Assembly (NCBI GenBank): GCA_023390335.1
Contig: JAEWCZ010000053.1
Span: forward strand, 267,774 to 331,773
Direction of reading: 5' to 3'
Length of the DNA: 64,000 bases
Source: Bacillota bacterium
Lineage (GTDB): Bacteria > Bacillota > Clostridia > Acetivibrionales > DSM-1351
Positions 43,011-51,809 of the stretch are shown here, piece after piece. The notes beneath the pieces are model-generated. The model saw only the letters and a list, made by a program, of their open reading frames with translations, was not told where the DNA came from and searched no databases. Within the stretch, counting starts at the first letter, position 1. Each line of letters opens with the position of its first letter. The position numbers were made by a program, and so were the translations under genes.

Positions 43011-44315
43011 TTGTTAACTAAAGTATTACTGCTGGTGGTTCTTGTGCTGTTAAATGCATTTTTTTCGGGGTCTGAGATTGCTCTCATTTCTTTGAATGAC
43101 AAAATAATAAAGAAGCAGGCGGAAGAGGGAGATAAAAAGGCAAAGCAGCTCTATAGTTTTCTTAGTGAGCCAAGCAGGTTTTTGGCAACCATTCAGATAG
43201 GTATAACATTGGCTGGTTTCCTTGCAAGTGCATTTGCAACGGAGAGTTTTGTAGACGATTTAACAGGATTATTAATAAACGCGGGTTTACCCGTTGCTGA
43301 ATCAGTTATCAGAAGTGTTTCGCTTATAGTGATTACCATAATTCTTTCGTACTTTACATTAGTCTTTGGTGAGTTGATACCTAAGAGATTAGCTATGCAA
43401 AAGGCTGAGTTCTTGGCCAACATCGCTGTAGGTCCGTTGATGTTCTTATCCCGAGTGACAAATCCTTTTGTAAGATTTCTGACGTTTTCAACCAACTTCT
43501 TCATTAAGATATTTGGAGGAAATCCTGCAGGCGGGGATGACGAAAAAGTAACCGAGGAAGAAATAAGGATGATGATGGAAGTTGGTGAAGAAAGAGGAGT
43601 TATTCAGGATTCTGAAAAGGAAATGATTGATAACATATTTGAGTTTGATAATAAACATGTTTCCGAGATAATGACACATCGTACCGACATTGACGGAATC
43701 CCAGTGGATTCAGACCTTGAGTATGTTTTATACGTCATGAACCGAGACAAATATACCAGAGTTCCTGTTTACAGTGAGAATTTGGATAATATCGTTGGCA
43801 TACTGCATGTAAAGGATTTATTGGAGTACACCCAAAATAATGCTAAGGATTTTAGTCTGAAAAAAATAACAAGAAGTGCTTACTTCGTTCCCGAGTCAAA
43901 GAGAACAGACGAGTTATTTAAAGAAATGCAGAAGAACAAGGTTCATTTGGCGGTTGTAATAGACGAATATGGTGGTACAGCGGGACTAGTTACAATAGAA
44001 GACTTACTGGAAGAGATAGTAGGAAACATTTTTGACGAATACGATGTAGAACAAAAGGATATAGAATATCTTGAGAATGATACTTATATATTCGGTGGTG
44101 CTGTAAGTCTTGATAAGGTTGAGGAAGTATTGGACGAGGATCTACCTGTTGATGAATTCGATACCTTGGGAGGCTTTATTTTAAAGCTTCTGGGAAGAAT
44201 ACCAAAAGTAGACGAGAAACCTACTATTCAGTATGAAAACATAGTTTTCAGAGTAACCGAAATGGAAAGTAGGAGAATAGTTAAGGTGCAGGCAAGTAAA
44301 AAGGAAAATCTTTAA
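43011..44315 (+). CDS. CNNM/CorC (HlyC) family transporter-associated protein
   Basis: A 434-residue protein. The N-terminal DUF21 membrane domain (about 1-190; LNAFFSGSEIALISLND, FGELIPKRLAMQKAE) is followed by a CBS pair (about 205-335; MTHRTDIDGIPVDSDLEYVL, VVIDEYGGTAGLVTIEDLLEEIVG) and a C-terminal CorC_HlyC domain (FGGAVSLDKVEEVLDEDLP). Relatives such as CorC, MpfA and CNNM export or regulate Mg2+. Older hemolysin labels for this family are not informative. The start is TTG at 43011, 8 nt after GGAGGT. Confidence 0.9.
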   Translation: MLTKVLLLVVLVLLNAFFSGSEIALISLNDKIIKKQAEEGDKKAKQLYSFLSEPSRFLATIQIGITLAGFLASAFATESFVDDLTGLLINAGLPVAESVIRSVSLIVITIILSYFTLVFGELIPKRLAMQKAEFLANIAVGPLMFLSRVTNPFVRFLTFSTNFFIKIFGGNPAGGDDEKVTEEEIRMMMEVGEERGVIQDSEKEMIDNIFEFDNKHVSEIMTHRTDIDGIPVDSDLEYVLYVMNRDKYTRVPVYSENLDNIVGILHVKDLLEYTQNNAKDFSLKKITRSAYFVPESKRTDELFKEMQKNKVHLAVVIDEYGGTAGLVTIEDLLEEIVGNIFDEYDVEQKDIEYLENDTYIFGGAVSLDKVEEVLDEDLPVDEFDTLGGFILKLLGRIPKVDEKPTIQYENIVFRVTEMESRRIVKVQASKKENL

Positions 44316-44373
44316 AAGCCTTTCTAGACTGGATGTACTGCTTGAAGATTTTTAAATAATACAATAAAAAGAT

Positions 44374-44417
44374 AACTGCCACAACGGGATTCTATATTCT
44401 TGTTGTGGCAGTTTTTT
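44374..44417 (+). terminator. Terminator after the CNNM/CorC gene
   Basis: AACTGCCACAAC pairs perfectly with GTTGTGGCAGTT and is followed by T residues. Confidence 0.92.
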
Positions 44418-44489
44418 ATACCTTTATTAAATATTTTAATCTAAATTTCATAAAAATTAATAAATTAGTTAAAAATATTAAAAATAATA

Positions 44490-44518
44490 TTGACATTATT
44501 TCAAATTGAGCATAATAT
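44490..44518 (+). promoter_or_regulatory. Promoter of the DUF2089-DUF4097 operon
   Basis: TTGACA (44490-44495) lies 17 bp before TAATAT (44513-44518) in extremely AT-rich DNA. The leader to the ATG at 44633 is about 105 nt and shows no terminator. Confidence 0.65.
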
Positions 44519-44632
44519 ATTAATATAAGATTAATAATATTAATTGATGGATTAAAAAAATTAATTAATTGTCTGGGAAAATTAACTTTAGAGAATATAA
44601 GTAATTTTAAATTAAATTGAAGAGGTGATTTT

Positions 44633-45001
44633 ATGGCAAGAGAAGCTATCGGCAAATGCCCGGTTTGCGGAAATGAGACTGAAGTAACAAGAATAACATG
44701 TAACAGCTGTGATACTGTTATAGAAGGGCATTTCAAATTATGCAAATTCTGCAAGCTTACAAATGATCAAAGGACATTTTTGGATGTATTTATAAAGTGT
44801 AGAGGAAATATAAAGGAAGTCGAAAAAGAGCTGGGCGTGTCATATCCTACAGTAAAGAATAAGCTGGAAGATGTAGCGGCCGCACTTGGACATAAAGGTG
44901 AACCGCAGCCCGAAGTTCCAGGTAGAAAGAAGGAAATACTTGATAAGCTCAACAGCGGAGAAATTAGTGTTGAAGAGGCAATAGAACTGATGAAGGAATA
45001 A
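44633..45001 (+). CDS. DUF2089 zinc-ribbon protein
   Basis: A 122-residue protein with zinc-ribbon cysteines at the N-terminus (CPVCGNETEVTRITCNSCD, then LCKFC), a helix-turn-helix-like centre (NIKEVEKELGVSYPTVKNKL) and a short C-terminal SHOCT-like helix pair (ILDKLNSGEISVEEAIELMK). This is the DUF2089 family, a likely DNA-binding regulator. The C-terminal motif recurs at the start of the next protein, which suggests the two interact. The gene pair is 36 bp apart and shares one promoter. Confidence 0.9.
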   Translation: MAREAIGKCPVCGNETEVTRITCNSCDTVIEGHFKLCKFCKLTNDQRTFLDVFIKCRGNIKEVEKELGVSYPTVKNKLEDVAAALGHKGEPQPEVPGRKKEILDKLNSGEISVEEAIELMKE

Positions 45002-45037
45002 CATTTTTCTATCTGAAATTTAGGAGGGATTTAAATA

Positions 45038-46240
45038 ATGTCAATAAGCGAAGAAAAATTATTAATACTAAAGATGCTTGAGGAAAAGAAAATTACAAGC
45101 GAAGAGGCTGCAAAATTACTGGCGGCTCTTGATGAAAAGGCGGAACAAGAAACTGCTGAAGGATTTAAAGGTAATCAAAAAGCGAACGGTTTTACCGAAG
45201 AGGCTGCTAAAGTAAGAGAAAAGGTAAATGAATGGAGAAAAGGATTCAAGAACAATTATAACCAAGCCGATTTTGATAATATGATTGATGATTTTGCAAA
45301 TAAGGCTGAAAAAATTGGTAAAAATGTTGCTTCAACAACGTTTGGAATTGTTGACAAGGTAATAGATTATGTTGGGAGTTTCGTTGATACAAATTCCTTT
45401 AATGTCTTTGGAAGCTGCCAAACGGTTCAAAAAAACTTTGAGGTATATCCTGCTGAAAATGCAACCTTTGAGATAGCTGGTGTAAATGGAGCCATAAGTA
45501 TTAAAAAACATCTAGATCCAAAGATTGTTATTATATCAAGGATTAAAAGCTCGGTCCCTGATGGAGAGGGAGTAGTCACATTTTCCAATGATCCAGCCAA
45601 TATATCCTTAAAAGTCAACAGTACTGCTTTCAACGTCAGTGTATCCCATGAAATATTTCTTCCTGATATTAAGTTTAAACAAATTACTATACAGAACTCA
45701 AACGGTAAAATATATATAGAAGATTCAATAGCCGAAGAAATTACAGCTGTCACCAAAAATGCACATATCGAATTAATGGGCGTAAACAGTGATAAAGTTT
45801 CTGTAGATACTAAAAACGGAAGAATTCAGTTGAACTATATTATCGGAGGTAATATCGATATAAATACCTCCAATGCTGTTATAGATATCAAACACATCAA
45901 AGCAAAATCTGTTAATGCAATTACAAAGAACGGTAGAATTAGTATAGAAAATGCCCAGAATGTTGACGGCGAAACAGATATGGATATGTACCTTAAAACT
46001 TCAAATGGAGGAATTAAGGTAAACATGAATGATATGGACAGCAGAGTTTATAAAGTAAAGGCACACGCAACCAACGGAACGATTAATCTTCTGATTCCCG
46101 AAATTCTATATCATAATGTTAACCGTAAAGCCACAGGCGGAAGCTTTATAGAAGCTGAAAGCAAGAATTACGAGTCAGGACTCTGTAAGGTAAACATAAA
46201 TGCAGAAACAATGAACGGTCATGTAGAAATTGTAAAGTAG
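45038..46240 (+). CDS. DUF4097 beta-strand-repeat protein
   Basis: A 400-residue protein. Residues 1-32 form a SHOCT-like helical hairpin (EEKLLILKMLEEKKITSEEA), 33-110 is charged and helical, and from about 130 the rest is a DUF4097/DUF4098 right-handed beta-solenoid with regular repeats (ITIQNSNGKIYIEDSIAEEI, VSVDTKNGRIQLNYIIGGNI, VNAITKNGRISIENAQ). No signal peptide or membrane helix is visible. The family resembles LiaG-type envelope-stress proteins, but the role is unknown. It is co-transcribed with the DUF2089 gene. Confidence 0.9.
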   Translation: MSISEEKLLILKMLEEKKITSEEAAKLLAALDEKAEQETAEGFKGNQKANGFTEEAAKVREKVNEWRKGFKNNYNQADFDNMIDDFANKAEKIGKNVASTTFGIVDKVIDYVGSFVDTNSFNVFGSCQTVQKNFEVYPAENATFEIAGVNGAISIKKHLDPKIVIISRIKSSVPDGEGVVTFSNDPANISLKVNSTAFNVSVSHEIFLPDIKFKQITIQNSNGKIYIEDSIAEEITAVTKNAHIELMGVNSDKVSVDTKNGRIQLNYIIGGNIDINTSNAVIDIKHIKAKSVNAITKNGRISIENAQNVDGETDMDMYLKTSNGGIKVNMNDMDSRVYKVKAHATNGTINLLIPEILYHNVNRKATGGSFIEAESKNYESGLCKVNINAETMNGHVEIVK

Positions 46241-46294
46241 TATAAATAACCACTGAACTTACCCATATATAAAAGTAGATATTTTCCACTATGG

Positions 46295-46337
46295 TAAACA
46301 GTCTGAAAGCAGAGCTTTCCAGACTGTTTATTTTTTG
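46295..46337 (+). terminator. Terminator after the DUF4097 gene
   Basis: TAAACAGTCTG pairs with CAGACTGTTTA and is followed by a T-rich run; the loop contains an extra GAAAGC/GCTTTC pairing. Confidence 0.92.
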
Positions 46338-46492
46338 TAGATTAAATTAATTGTTCATGATATAATATTGAATTGCGTATGGAATTTAACTGTACAATGC
46401 GGCAATTATGCAAATAAATGTATAATTGCCAATCTATATACAAAAATATTCTTATAGCCAAAAATAGAAACTGTTGTTTTACGGAGGAATTT

Positions 46493-47572
46493 ATGTTTGA
46501 CAAACTTCAGGCTGCAGAAGACAGGTACGAGGAAATAAGCCACAAGCTTAGTGATCCCGATGTCATTAACAACCAGGATGAATATAAAAAATATATGAAA
46601 GAGTATTCCGATTTGGAAGAAATTGTTCTCAAATATAGGGAGTACACAAAAGTAACAAAAGAGATTGAAGAGGCAAGGGAACTTCTGGATCAAACTTTGG
46701 ACAAGGACTTCAGAGAAATGGTTCAGCAGGAATTCCAGGATGCACAGGAACAACTTGAGATAATTAAAAAACAGCTTAAAATATTAATTGTCCCCAAAGA
46801 CCCAAATGATGATAAAAACGTTATCGTTGAAATACGTGGCGGTGCCGGTGGTGAAGAGGCAGCATTATTTGCCGGGGTACTTTTTAGAGCTATGACCAAG
46901 TATGCAGAAAAGAAACGCTGGAAGTACGAAATCATGGATTCTAATCCTACCGAATTGGGAGGGTTCAAGGAAGTTGTATTTTCTATAGAAGGAAAGGGTG
47001 CGTACAGCAGGCTCAAATTTGAAAGCGGAGTACACAGAGTTCAGAGAGTACCTTCCACAGAATCAAGCGGACGTATCCATACATCAACAATTACTGTTGC
47101 TGTTTTGCCGGAAGTTGAGGAAGTTGATGTAGATATCAATCCAAGTGACTTAAGAATAGACACCTACAGAGCCAGCGGTGCTGGAGGACAGCATATTAAC
47201 AAGACTGATTCTGCAATAAGAATAACTCATATGCCTTCAGGAATAGTTGTAAGTTGTCAGGATGAACGATCACAACACAAAAATAAAGACAGGGCTATGA
47301 AGATTCTTCGTTCCAAGCTTTATGAAATAGCACAGGAACAGCAGATTAATGAGGTTGCTCAGGACAGAAAGAGTCAGGTTGGAACAGGTGACAGAAGTGA
47401 AAGAATCAGAACCTACAACTACCCTCAGGGACGAGTAACTGACCACCGTATCAATCTCACACTGTACAAACTTGAGCAGGTACTTGACGGAGACCTTGAT
47501 GAACTGATAGATGCTCTCATAACTACAGACCAATCCGAAAAACTTGGTAGTGGTGCTGATGATGAAGATTAA
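46493..47572 (+). CDS. prfA: Peptide chain release factor 1
   Basis: A 359-residue class I release factor. G231-G-Q233 in SGAGGQHINKTDSA triggers peptidyl-tRNA hydrolysis, and P187-S-T189 in RVPSTESSGRIHTS is the PxT stop-codon anticodon of RF1, specific for UAA and UAG. The ATG at 46493 follows ACGGAGGA and gives the family N-terminus MFDKLQAAEDRYEEI; the open frame upstream is not RF1-like. The gene stands alone here, without prmC beside it. A weak terminator hairpin follows at 47624. Confidence 0.97.
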   Translation: MFDKLQAAEDRYEEISHKLSDPDVINNQDEYKKYMKEYSDLEEIVLKYREYTKVTKEIEEARELLDQTLDKDFREMVQQEFQDAQEQLEIIKKQLKILIVPKDPNDDKNVIVEIRGGAGGEEAALFAGVLFRAMTKYAEKKRWKYEIMDSNPTELGGFKEVVFSIEGKGAYSRLKFESGVHRVQRVPSTESSGRIHTSTITVAVLPEVEEVDVDINPSDLRIDTYRASGAGGQHINKTDSAIRITHMPSGIVVSCQDERSQHKNKDRAMKILRSKLYEIAQEQQINEVAQDRKSQVGTGDRSERIRTYNYPQGRVTDHRINLTLYKLEQVLDGDLDELIDALITTDQSEKLGSGADDED

Positions 47573-47623
47573 TGAATTAATTTAAAAAGTAGGACAATTT
47601 AATAATATTCCACACCAAGCAGG

Positions 47624-47652
47624 AATAGTATGTTTAGTAGACATACTATTTT
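47624..47652 (+). terminator. Weak terminator hairpin between prfA and the ZIP gene
   Basis: AATAGTATGT pairs perfectly with ACATACTATT across a 7-nt loop, followed by only a few T residues. It overlaps the upstream end of the open frame of the next gene, which argues for that gene starting downstream. Confidence 0.6.
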
Positions 47653-47668
47653 GAAAGAGGATATTAAT

Positions 47669-48412
47669 GTGGAACATATATTGAAGATAACAATTGTAGG
47701 CTTGATATCAGGCATTACCGGAACAGGTATTGGCGGGTTGATAGCCTTTTTTGTGGATAAAAGGATAAGTAACAGGCTGCTTAGCTCCATTTTGGAATTT
47801 TCAGCAGGACTAATGACAGCTGTAGTATGCTTTGAACTTGTTCCGGAAGCCTTTGAGATTGCAGGTCTGAATTTGACCATCATAGGATTAGCTTTAGGGA
47901 TATTAATTGTAATAATTCTTGACGACATGGTAAAAAGGCTTGATAGCGTGAAAAACACAAAAGGCAACTCAAGTCTGCTTCGAGCGGGAATACTTGTATC
48001 AGTGGGTCTAGCACTTCATAACCTCCCGGAAGGCTTTGCAGTTGGCTCAGGTTTTGAAGCTTCTGTTAAACTAGGTCTCACCCTTACAATTATAATTGCA
48101 ATTCACGATGTACCCGAAGGTATTGCAATGGCACTTCCCATGAAAATAGGAGGGTTTTCCGCAAAAAAGGCTTTTCTGTTGACTGTACTTTCAGGAGTGC
48201 CAATGGGCTTGGGAGCTTTTATTGGGGCAATCCTTGGCCATGTCTCTCAGCAATTTATTGCACTTTGCCTTGGGTTTGCAGGAGGAGCTATGCTGTATGT
48301 GGTCTTCGGGGAGCTTATTCCTGAATCCAAGAGGATTTATCTGGGGAGAATGTCATCAGTAGGTAATATATTGGGAATAGTATGTGGTATAATAGTAACG
48401 ATGCTCAATTAG
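47669..48412 (+). CDS. ZIP family divalent metal transporter
   Basis: A 247-residue membrane protein with about eight helices. The paired metal-binding helices are clear: LALHNLPEGFAVGSGF (helix 4, HNxPEG) and IAIHDVPEGIAMALPM (helix 5, HDxPEG), as in GufA/ZupT-like ZIP transporters that import Zn2+ or other divalent ions. I start at GTG 47669, 8 nt after GAAAGAGG. An ATG at 47630 lies inside the preceding hairpin and would add 13 residues not typical of the family. Confidence 0.9.
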   Translation: MEHILKITIVGLISGITGTGIGGLIAFFVDKRISNRLLSSILEFSAGLMTAVVCFELVPEAFEIAGLNLTIIGLALGILIVIILDDMVKRLDSVKNTKGNSSLLRAGILVSVGLALHNLPEGFAVGSGFEASVKLGLTLTIIIAIHDVPEGIAMALPMKIGGFSAKKAFLLTVLSGVPMGLGAFIGAILGHVSQQFIALCLGFAGGAMLYVVFGELIPESKRIYLGRMSSVGNILGIVCGIIVTMLN

Positions 48413-48440
48413 TACCAATACCATATCAGAGGTGAAATGT

Positions 48441-49505
48441 TTGAAAACACAGGTTATTAAAATAGATGCAGAAAATATAGATAAAATTGCGTTAGAGCCA
48501 GCTGCTGAAGCATTGAAACAGGGCATGACCGTAGCTTTCCCCACAGAAACTGTGTACGGACTAGGAGCCAATGCCCTTGACGGAGCAGCTGTAAGCAAAA
48601 TATTCAAGGCCAAGGGAAGACCTTCAGATAATCCTCTTATAGTACATATAGCAGACAGGGAGAAGGTTTCGGAACTGACTTCCTTTATCCCTGATAAGGC
48701 GGTTGCATTAATGGACAAGCTCTGGCCGGGGCCTCTTACTCTTGTAATGAAAAAAAGTTCTGTTATTCCTAGAGAGATTACAGCGGGATTGGATACCGTA
48801 GCCATAAGAATGCCAGGACACCCTGTTGCTCTTGAGCTAATAAAACTTGCGGGAATTCCGGTTGCTGCCCCAAGTGCCAATGTTTCAGGCAAACCAAGTC
48901 CCACTACTGCACAGCATGTACTGGATGACCTTGACGGAAAAATAGAGTTAGTAGTAGAGGCAGGCAGTTCTAGAGTAGGACTTGAATCCACTGTTCTCGA
49001 TGTTTCGGTAGATCCTCCGGTTCTTTTAAGGCCGGGAGGAATAACACCATTCCAAATAGAAGAAATTATAGGACGTATAGATATTGATAAGACGATTATG
49101 GAGAAAGTGACTGCAGATAATGTGCCTAAGTCACCAGGTATGAAGTACAAACACTATTCTCCCAAGGCACATGTTATTATAGTTGAAAGTAGTGATATGG
49201 ACAAACAGGCGGAAGTAATCTGCCGCTTAGCCCAAAAATATATAAAAGAAGACAAAAAAGTTGGAATATGTTCTACAGAACAGACCTTAGATAGGTATCA
49301 TCTCTATGAGACGATTTCCATGGGGGATAGAAATCATCCTGAAACTATCGCATCTAGCCTGTTTTCAATATTAAGAGAATTTGATGACAGAAGAGTAGAC
49401 ATAATTCTGGCGGAGGCTGTTGATCAAAATGGTGTAGGATTGGCAATAATGAATAGGATGGTAAAAGCAGCCGGATATGATATTGTCAAGGCAGACCTTG
49501 GTTAG
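48441..49505 (+). CDS. ywlC: L-threonylcarbamoyladenylate synthase, Sua5 type
   Basis: A 354-residue enzyme that makes threonylcarbamoyl-AMP from threonine, bicarbonate and ATP, the first step of t6A37 tRNA modification. The YrdC domain spans about 12-205 (FPTETVYGLGANALD, KGRPSDNPLIVHI, PGPLTLVMKK, AAPSANVSGKPSPT, STVLDVS). The C-terminal Sua5 domain begins near 245 (SPGMKYKHYSPKAHVIIVE) and ends GVGLAIMNRMVKAAGYDIV. The TTG at 48441 is spaced correctly from GAGGTG. It starts the ywlC-ywlE-rpiB-upp-comEB run, whose order resembles the Bacillus ywl region. Confidence 0.93.
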   Translation: MKTQVIKIDAENIDKIALEPAAEALKQGMTVAFPTETVYGLGANALDGAAVSKIFKAKGRPSDNPLIVHIADREKVSELTSFIPDKAVALMDKLWPGPLTLVMKKSSVIPREITAGLDTVAIRMPGHPVALELIKLAGIPVAAPSANVSGKPSPTTAQHVLDDLDGKIELVVEAGSSRVGLESTVLDVSVDPPVLLRPGGITPFQIEEIIGRIDIDKTIMEKVTADNVPKSPGMKYKHYSPKAHVIIVESSDMDKQAEVICRLAQKYIKEDKKVGICSTEQTLDRYHLYETISMGDRNHPETIASSLFSILREFDDRRVDIILAEAVDQNGVGLAIMNRMVKAAGYDIVKADLG

Positions 49506-49525
49506 TTCTATTTTGGAGGTTGACA

Positions 49526-50032
49526 ATGAAGGAGAATAACTCATTAACTGATACTATAAATGTAATATTCGTTTGTACAGGTAATACTTGTCGTAGCTGT
49601 ATGGCAGAAGGGTTGATGAAAGAGGCTTTAAAGGGACTACATGATTCCCGAAGGATAATAATCTCATCAAGAGGAATAAGTGCATTTGAGGGTGAGCCTG
49701 CTTCGGGTCATTCTATAAAAGCACTGAAAAGCCTTTGGGATATAGATATATCTACTCACAAAGCAAAAGTGTTCGGCGACACGGATGCGGAACAGGCAGA
49801 TTTGATTCTGACAATGACAAGACAACACAGGGATATTATTAAAAGATTATTTCCACACAAAAAACCTCCGATTTTTACATTAAAAGAGTATGTTTATTCG
49901 AATTTAAACCCAGATAGCAGCGAGGCTGATATAAGTGATCCTTACGGGATGCCCTATGGCGTATACGAGGCTTGTGCCAAGGAATTACAGCAATGTATAA
50001 AACTGCTTTTAAACAAATTGAGTTTTTTTTGA
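49526..50032 (+). CDS. ywlE: Low-molecular-weight protein phosphatase (YwlE-like arginine phosphatase)
   Basis: A 168-residue LMW phosphatase. The P-loop VCTGNTCRSCMAE (CX5R) has Thr after the nucleophile Cys as in arginine phosphatase YwlE, not the Leu/Ile of tyrosine phosphatases. The general acid is the Asp in ISDPYGMP. The usual Pro after RS is Cys here. YwlE removes arginine phosphate placed by McsB; no mcsB is in the window. The ATG at 49526 lies 6 nt after GGAGG, and the gene is 20 bp behind the Sua5 gene. Confidence 0.87.
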   Translation: MKENNSLTDTINVIFVCTGNTCRSCMAEGLMKEALKGLHDSRRIIISSRGISAFEGEPASGHSIKALKSLWDIDISTHKAKVFGDTDAEQADLILTMTRQHRDIIKRLFPHKKPPIFTLKEYVYSNLNPDSSEADISDPYGMPYGVYEACAKELQQCIKLLLNKLSFF

Positions 50033-50111
50033 CATGTAATAATTTATACTATAAAATAATTAAAGACGTGATTATAGCTGTAGAGTAATTTTGTCAATTT
50101 TTGGAGGAATT

Positions 50112-50561
50112 ATGATTGCAATAGGAAGTGACCATGCGGGATATCTGTTAAAAGCAGATATTATAAAGTTTTTGGAAGGTAAGGGTCTTGAGGTAAAGGA
50201 CTTTGGTACAAACTGTCCGGATTCAGTGGATTATCCTGATTATGGACGAGCTGTAGCAGAGGCTGTGGCTAGCAAGGAGTGCGAAAAAGGTATTTTAATA
50301 TGCGGTACCGGGATTGGCATTTCAATAGCTGCCAATAAGGTTCCGGGTGCAAGAGCAGCATTGTGCACCGACAGCTATATGGCAAAGATGTGCAGACAGC
50401 ACAATGATGCCAATATAATCGCTATAGGCGAAAGAGTTGTAGGACCAGGACTTGCTCTCGATATAATCGAAACATGGCTGGAAACAGAATTTCTTGGTGG
50501 AAGGCACCAGAACAGGGTTAACAAAATTTCAGACATTGAAAAAAAATATTTGATAAAGTGA
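50112..50561 (+). CDS. rpiB: Ribose 5-phosphate isomerase B
   Basis: A 149-residue RpiB/LacA family isomerase interconverting ribose 5-phosphate and ribulose 5-phosphate. Key segments are IAIGSDHAGYLLK, VDYPDYGRAVAE, the catalytic Cys in ILICGTGIGISIAANK, and the substrate-binding RAALCTDSYMAKMCRQHNDA. The ATG at 50112 follows TTGGAGGAA. The stop lies 11 bp before the upp ATG, consistent with an operon that feeds PRPP-linked nucleotide salvage. Confidence 0.95.
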   Translation: MIAIGSDHAGYLLKADIIKFLEGKGLEVKDFGTNCPDSVDYPDYGRAVAEAVASKECEKGILICGTGIGISIAANKVPGARAALCTDSYMAKMCRQHNDANIIAIGERVVGPGLALDIIETWLETEFLGGRHQNRVNKISDIEKKYLIK

Positions 50562-50572
50562 GGAATTTAAAA

Positions 50573-51202
50573 ATGGAAAATGTATTTGTTTTTGACCACC
50601 CGCTCATACAACATAAGATATCGCTGCTTAGAGACAAGAACACAAATACAAAGGAATTCAGAGAATTAGTTTCTGAGATAGCGATGCTTATGGGTTATGA
50701 AGTTACCAGAAATATGCCACTAAAAGAAGTGGAAATTGAGACTCCTATAGGAACTGCTAAAACCAAGGTAATTTCAGGTAAGAAACTAGGTATAATTCCG
50801 ATATTGAGAGCAGGATTGGGAATGGTTGACGGTATGTTAAGACTTATCCCTATGGCAAAAGTAGGACATATCGGGTTATATAGAGATCCTGAATCATTAG
50901 AGCCGGTTGAATACTACTGCAAGCTGCCTGTTGATGTTGAGGAGAGAGAAATAGTTGTTCTTGACCCAATGCTTGCTACAGGTGGTTCAGCTTCAGCAGC
51001 AATACAGTTTATTAAAAACAGAGGCGTAAAGAATATAAAGCTTATGTGCCTTATTGCTGCAAAAGCAGGAATTGAAAGAATACAGAAGGATCATCCGGAC
51101 GTTGAAATTTACTGTGCGGCTGTTGATGAAATCCTTAATGATCACGCATATATTGTACCTGGACTCGGAGATGCGGGCGACAGATTATTTGGAACTAAAT
51201 AA
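50573..51202 (+). CDS. upp: Uracil phosphoribosyltransferase
   Basis: A 209-residue salvage enzyme converting uracil and PRPP to UMP. The PRPP-binding loop VLDPMLATGGSASAAI, the flexible loop region PILRAGLGMVDGML and the uracil-binding C-terminus YIVPGLGDAGDRLFGTK are all intact. The start is ATG 50573 behind GTGAGGAA, since MENVFVFDHPLIQHK is the usual N-terminus. It sits between rpiB and the dCMP deaminase gene, a pyrimidine-oriented cluster. Confidence 0.97.
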   Translation: MENVFVFDHPLIQHKISLLRDKNTNTKEFRELVSEIAMLMGYEVTRNMPLKEVEIETPIGTAKTKVISGKKLGIIPILRAGLGMVDGMLRLIPMAKVGHIGLYRDPESLEPVEYYCKLPVDVEEREIVVLDPMLATGGSASAAIQFIKNRGVKNIKLMCLIAAKAGIERIQKDHPDVEIYCAAVDEILNDHAYIVPGLGDAGDRLFGTK

Positions 51203-51240
51203 ATAACCTGTATGGAAAGTTTAGCTATGGGGGGTGCTTT

Positions 51241-51678
51241 ATGAGGCCGTCTTGGGATGAGTATTTTATGCAGATTGTAGAACTGATTAAGACCAGGTCT
51301 ACCTGCCTTAGAAGACAAGTGGGTGCCGTTATCGTAAAGGATAAAAGAATTCTTGCTACAGGGTATAATGGTGCTCCGGTGGGCTGTAAGCACTGTTCAG
51401 AAGTTGGATGCATGAGAGAAAAGTTGAATATCCCGTCGGGGCAGCGACATGAATTATGCAGAGCAATTCACGCAGAGCAGAATGCCATCGTTCAGGCTGC
51501 ATATAGCGGAACGAGTGTAAGCGGAGCAACGTTGTATGTTACAAACCAGCCGTGTGTTCTATGTGCAAAATTGGCGATCAATGCGGGCATTGTCAGAATT
51601 GTATTTAACGGTGAATATCCGGATGAACTGGCAATGACGCTTCTTAGTGAAGCCGGTATAGATGTTGTAAGATTATAG
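51241..51678 (+). CDS. comEB: dCMP deaminase (ComEB-like)
   Basis: A 145-residue zinc-dependent deaminase converting dCMP to dUMP. RPSWDEYFMQIVELIKTRSTC is the family opening; zinc ligands are in CRAIHAEQNAIVQ (His and catalytic Glu) and PCVLCAKLAI (two Cys). The inserted GCKHCSEVGCMREK is typical of ComEB-type dCMP deaminases. It provides dUMP for thymidylate synthesis. It closes the cluster and is followed by a terminator. Confidence 0.93.
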   Translation: MRPSWDEYFMQIVELIKTRSTCLRRQVGAVIVKDKRILATGYNGAPVGCKHCSEVGCMREKLNIPSGQRHELCRAIHAEQNAIVQAAYSGTSVSGATLYVTNQPCVLCAKLAINAGIVRIVFNGEYPDELAMTLLSEAGIDVVRL

Positions 51679-51720
51679 AACTATAACCTAAGGCATTGAC
51701 ACTTAAAACATGATAAAAAA

Positions 51721-51747
51721 CAGAGGGGGATTGCCTCCCTCTATTTT
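51721..51747 (+). terminator. Terminator after comEB
   Basis: AGAGGG pairs with CCCTCT across a 9-nt loop, followed by a short T run. Confidence 0.75.
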
Positions 51748-51809
51748 GATGTTTGGAAAGTATGTTTTTGTGTGGTGTTGTCTAGGTTATAATACAAGAA
51801 GGTGTTTAA

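Noticed and set aside
43011..44315. Hemolysin
   Set aside because: The historical name for CorC/HlyC relatives; the domains indicate a CNNM-type magnesium-related membrane protein.
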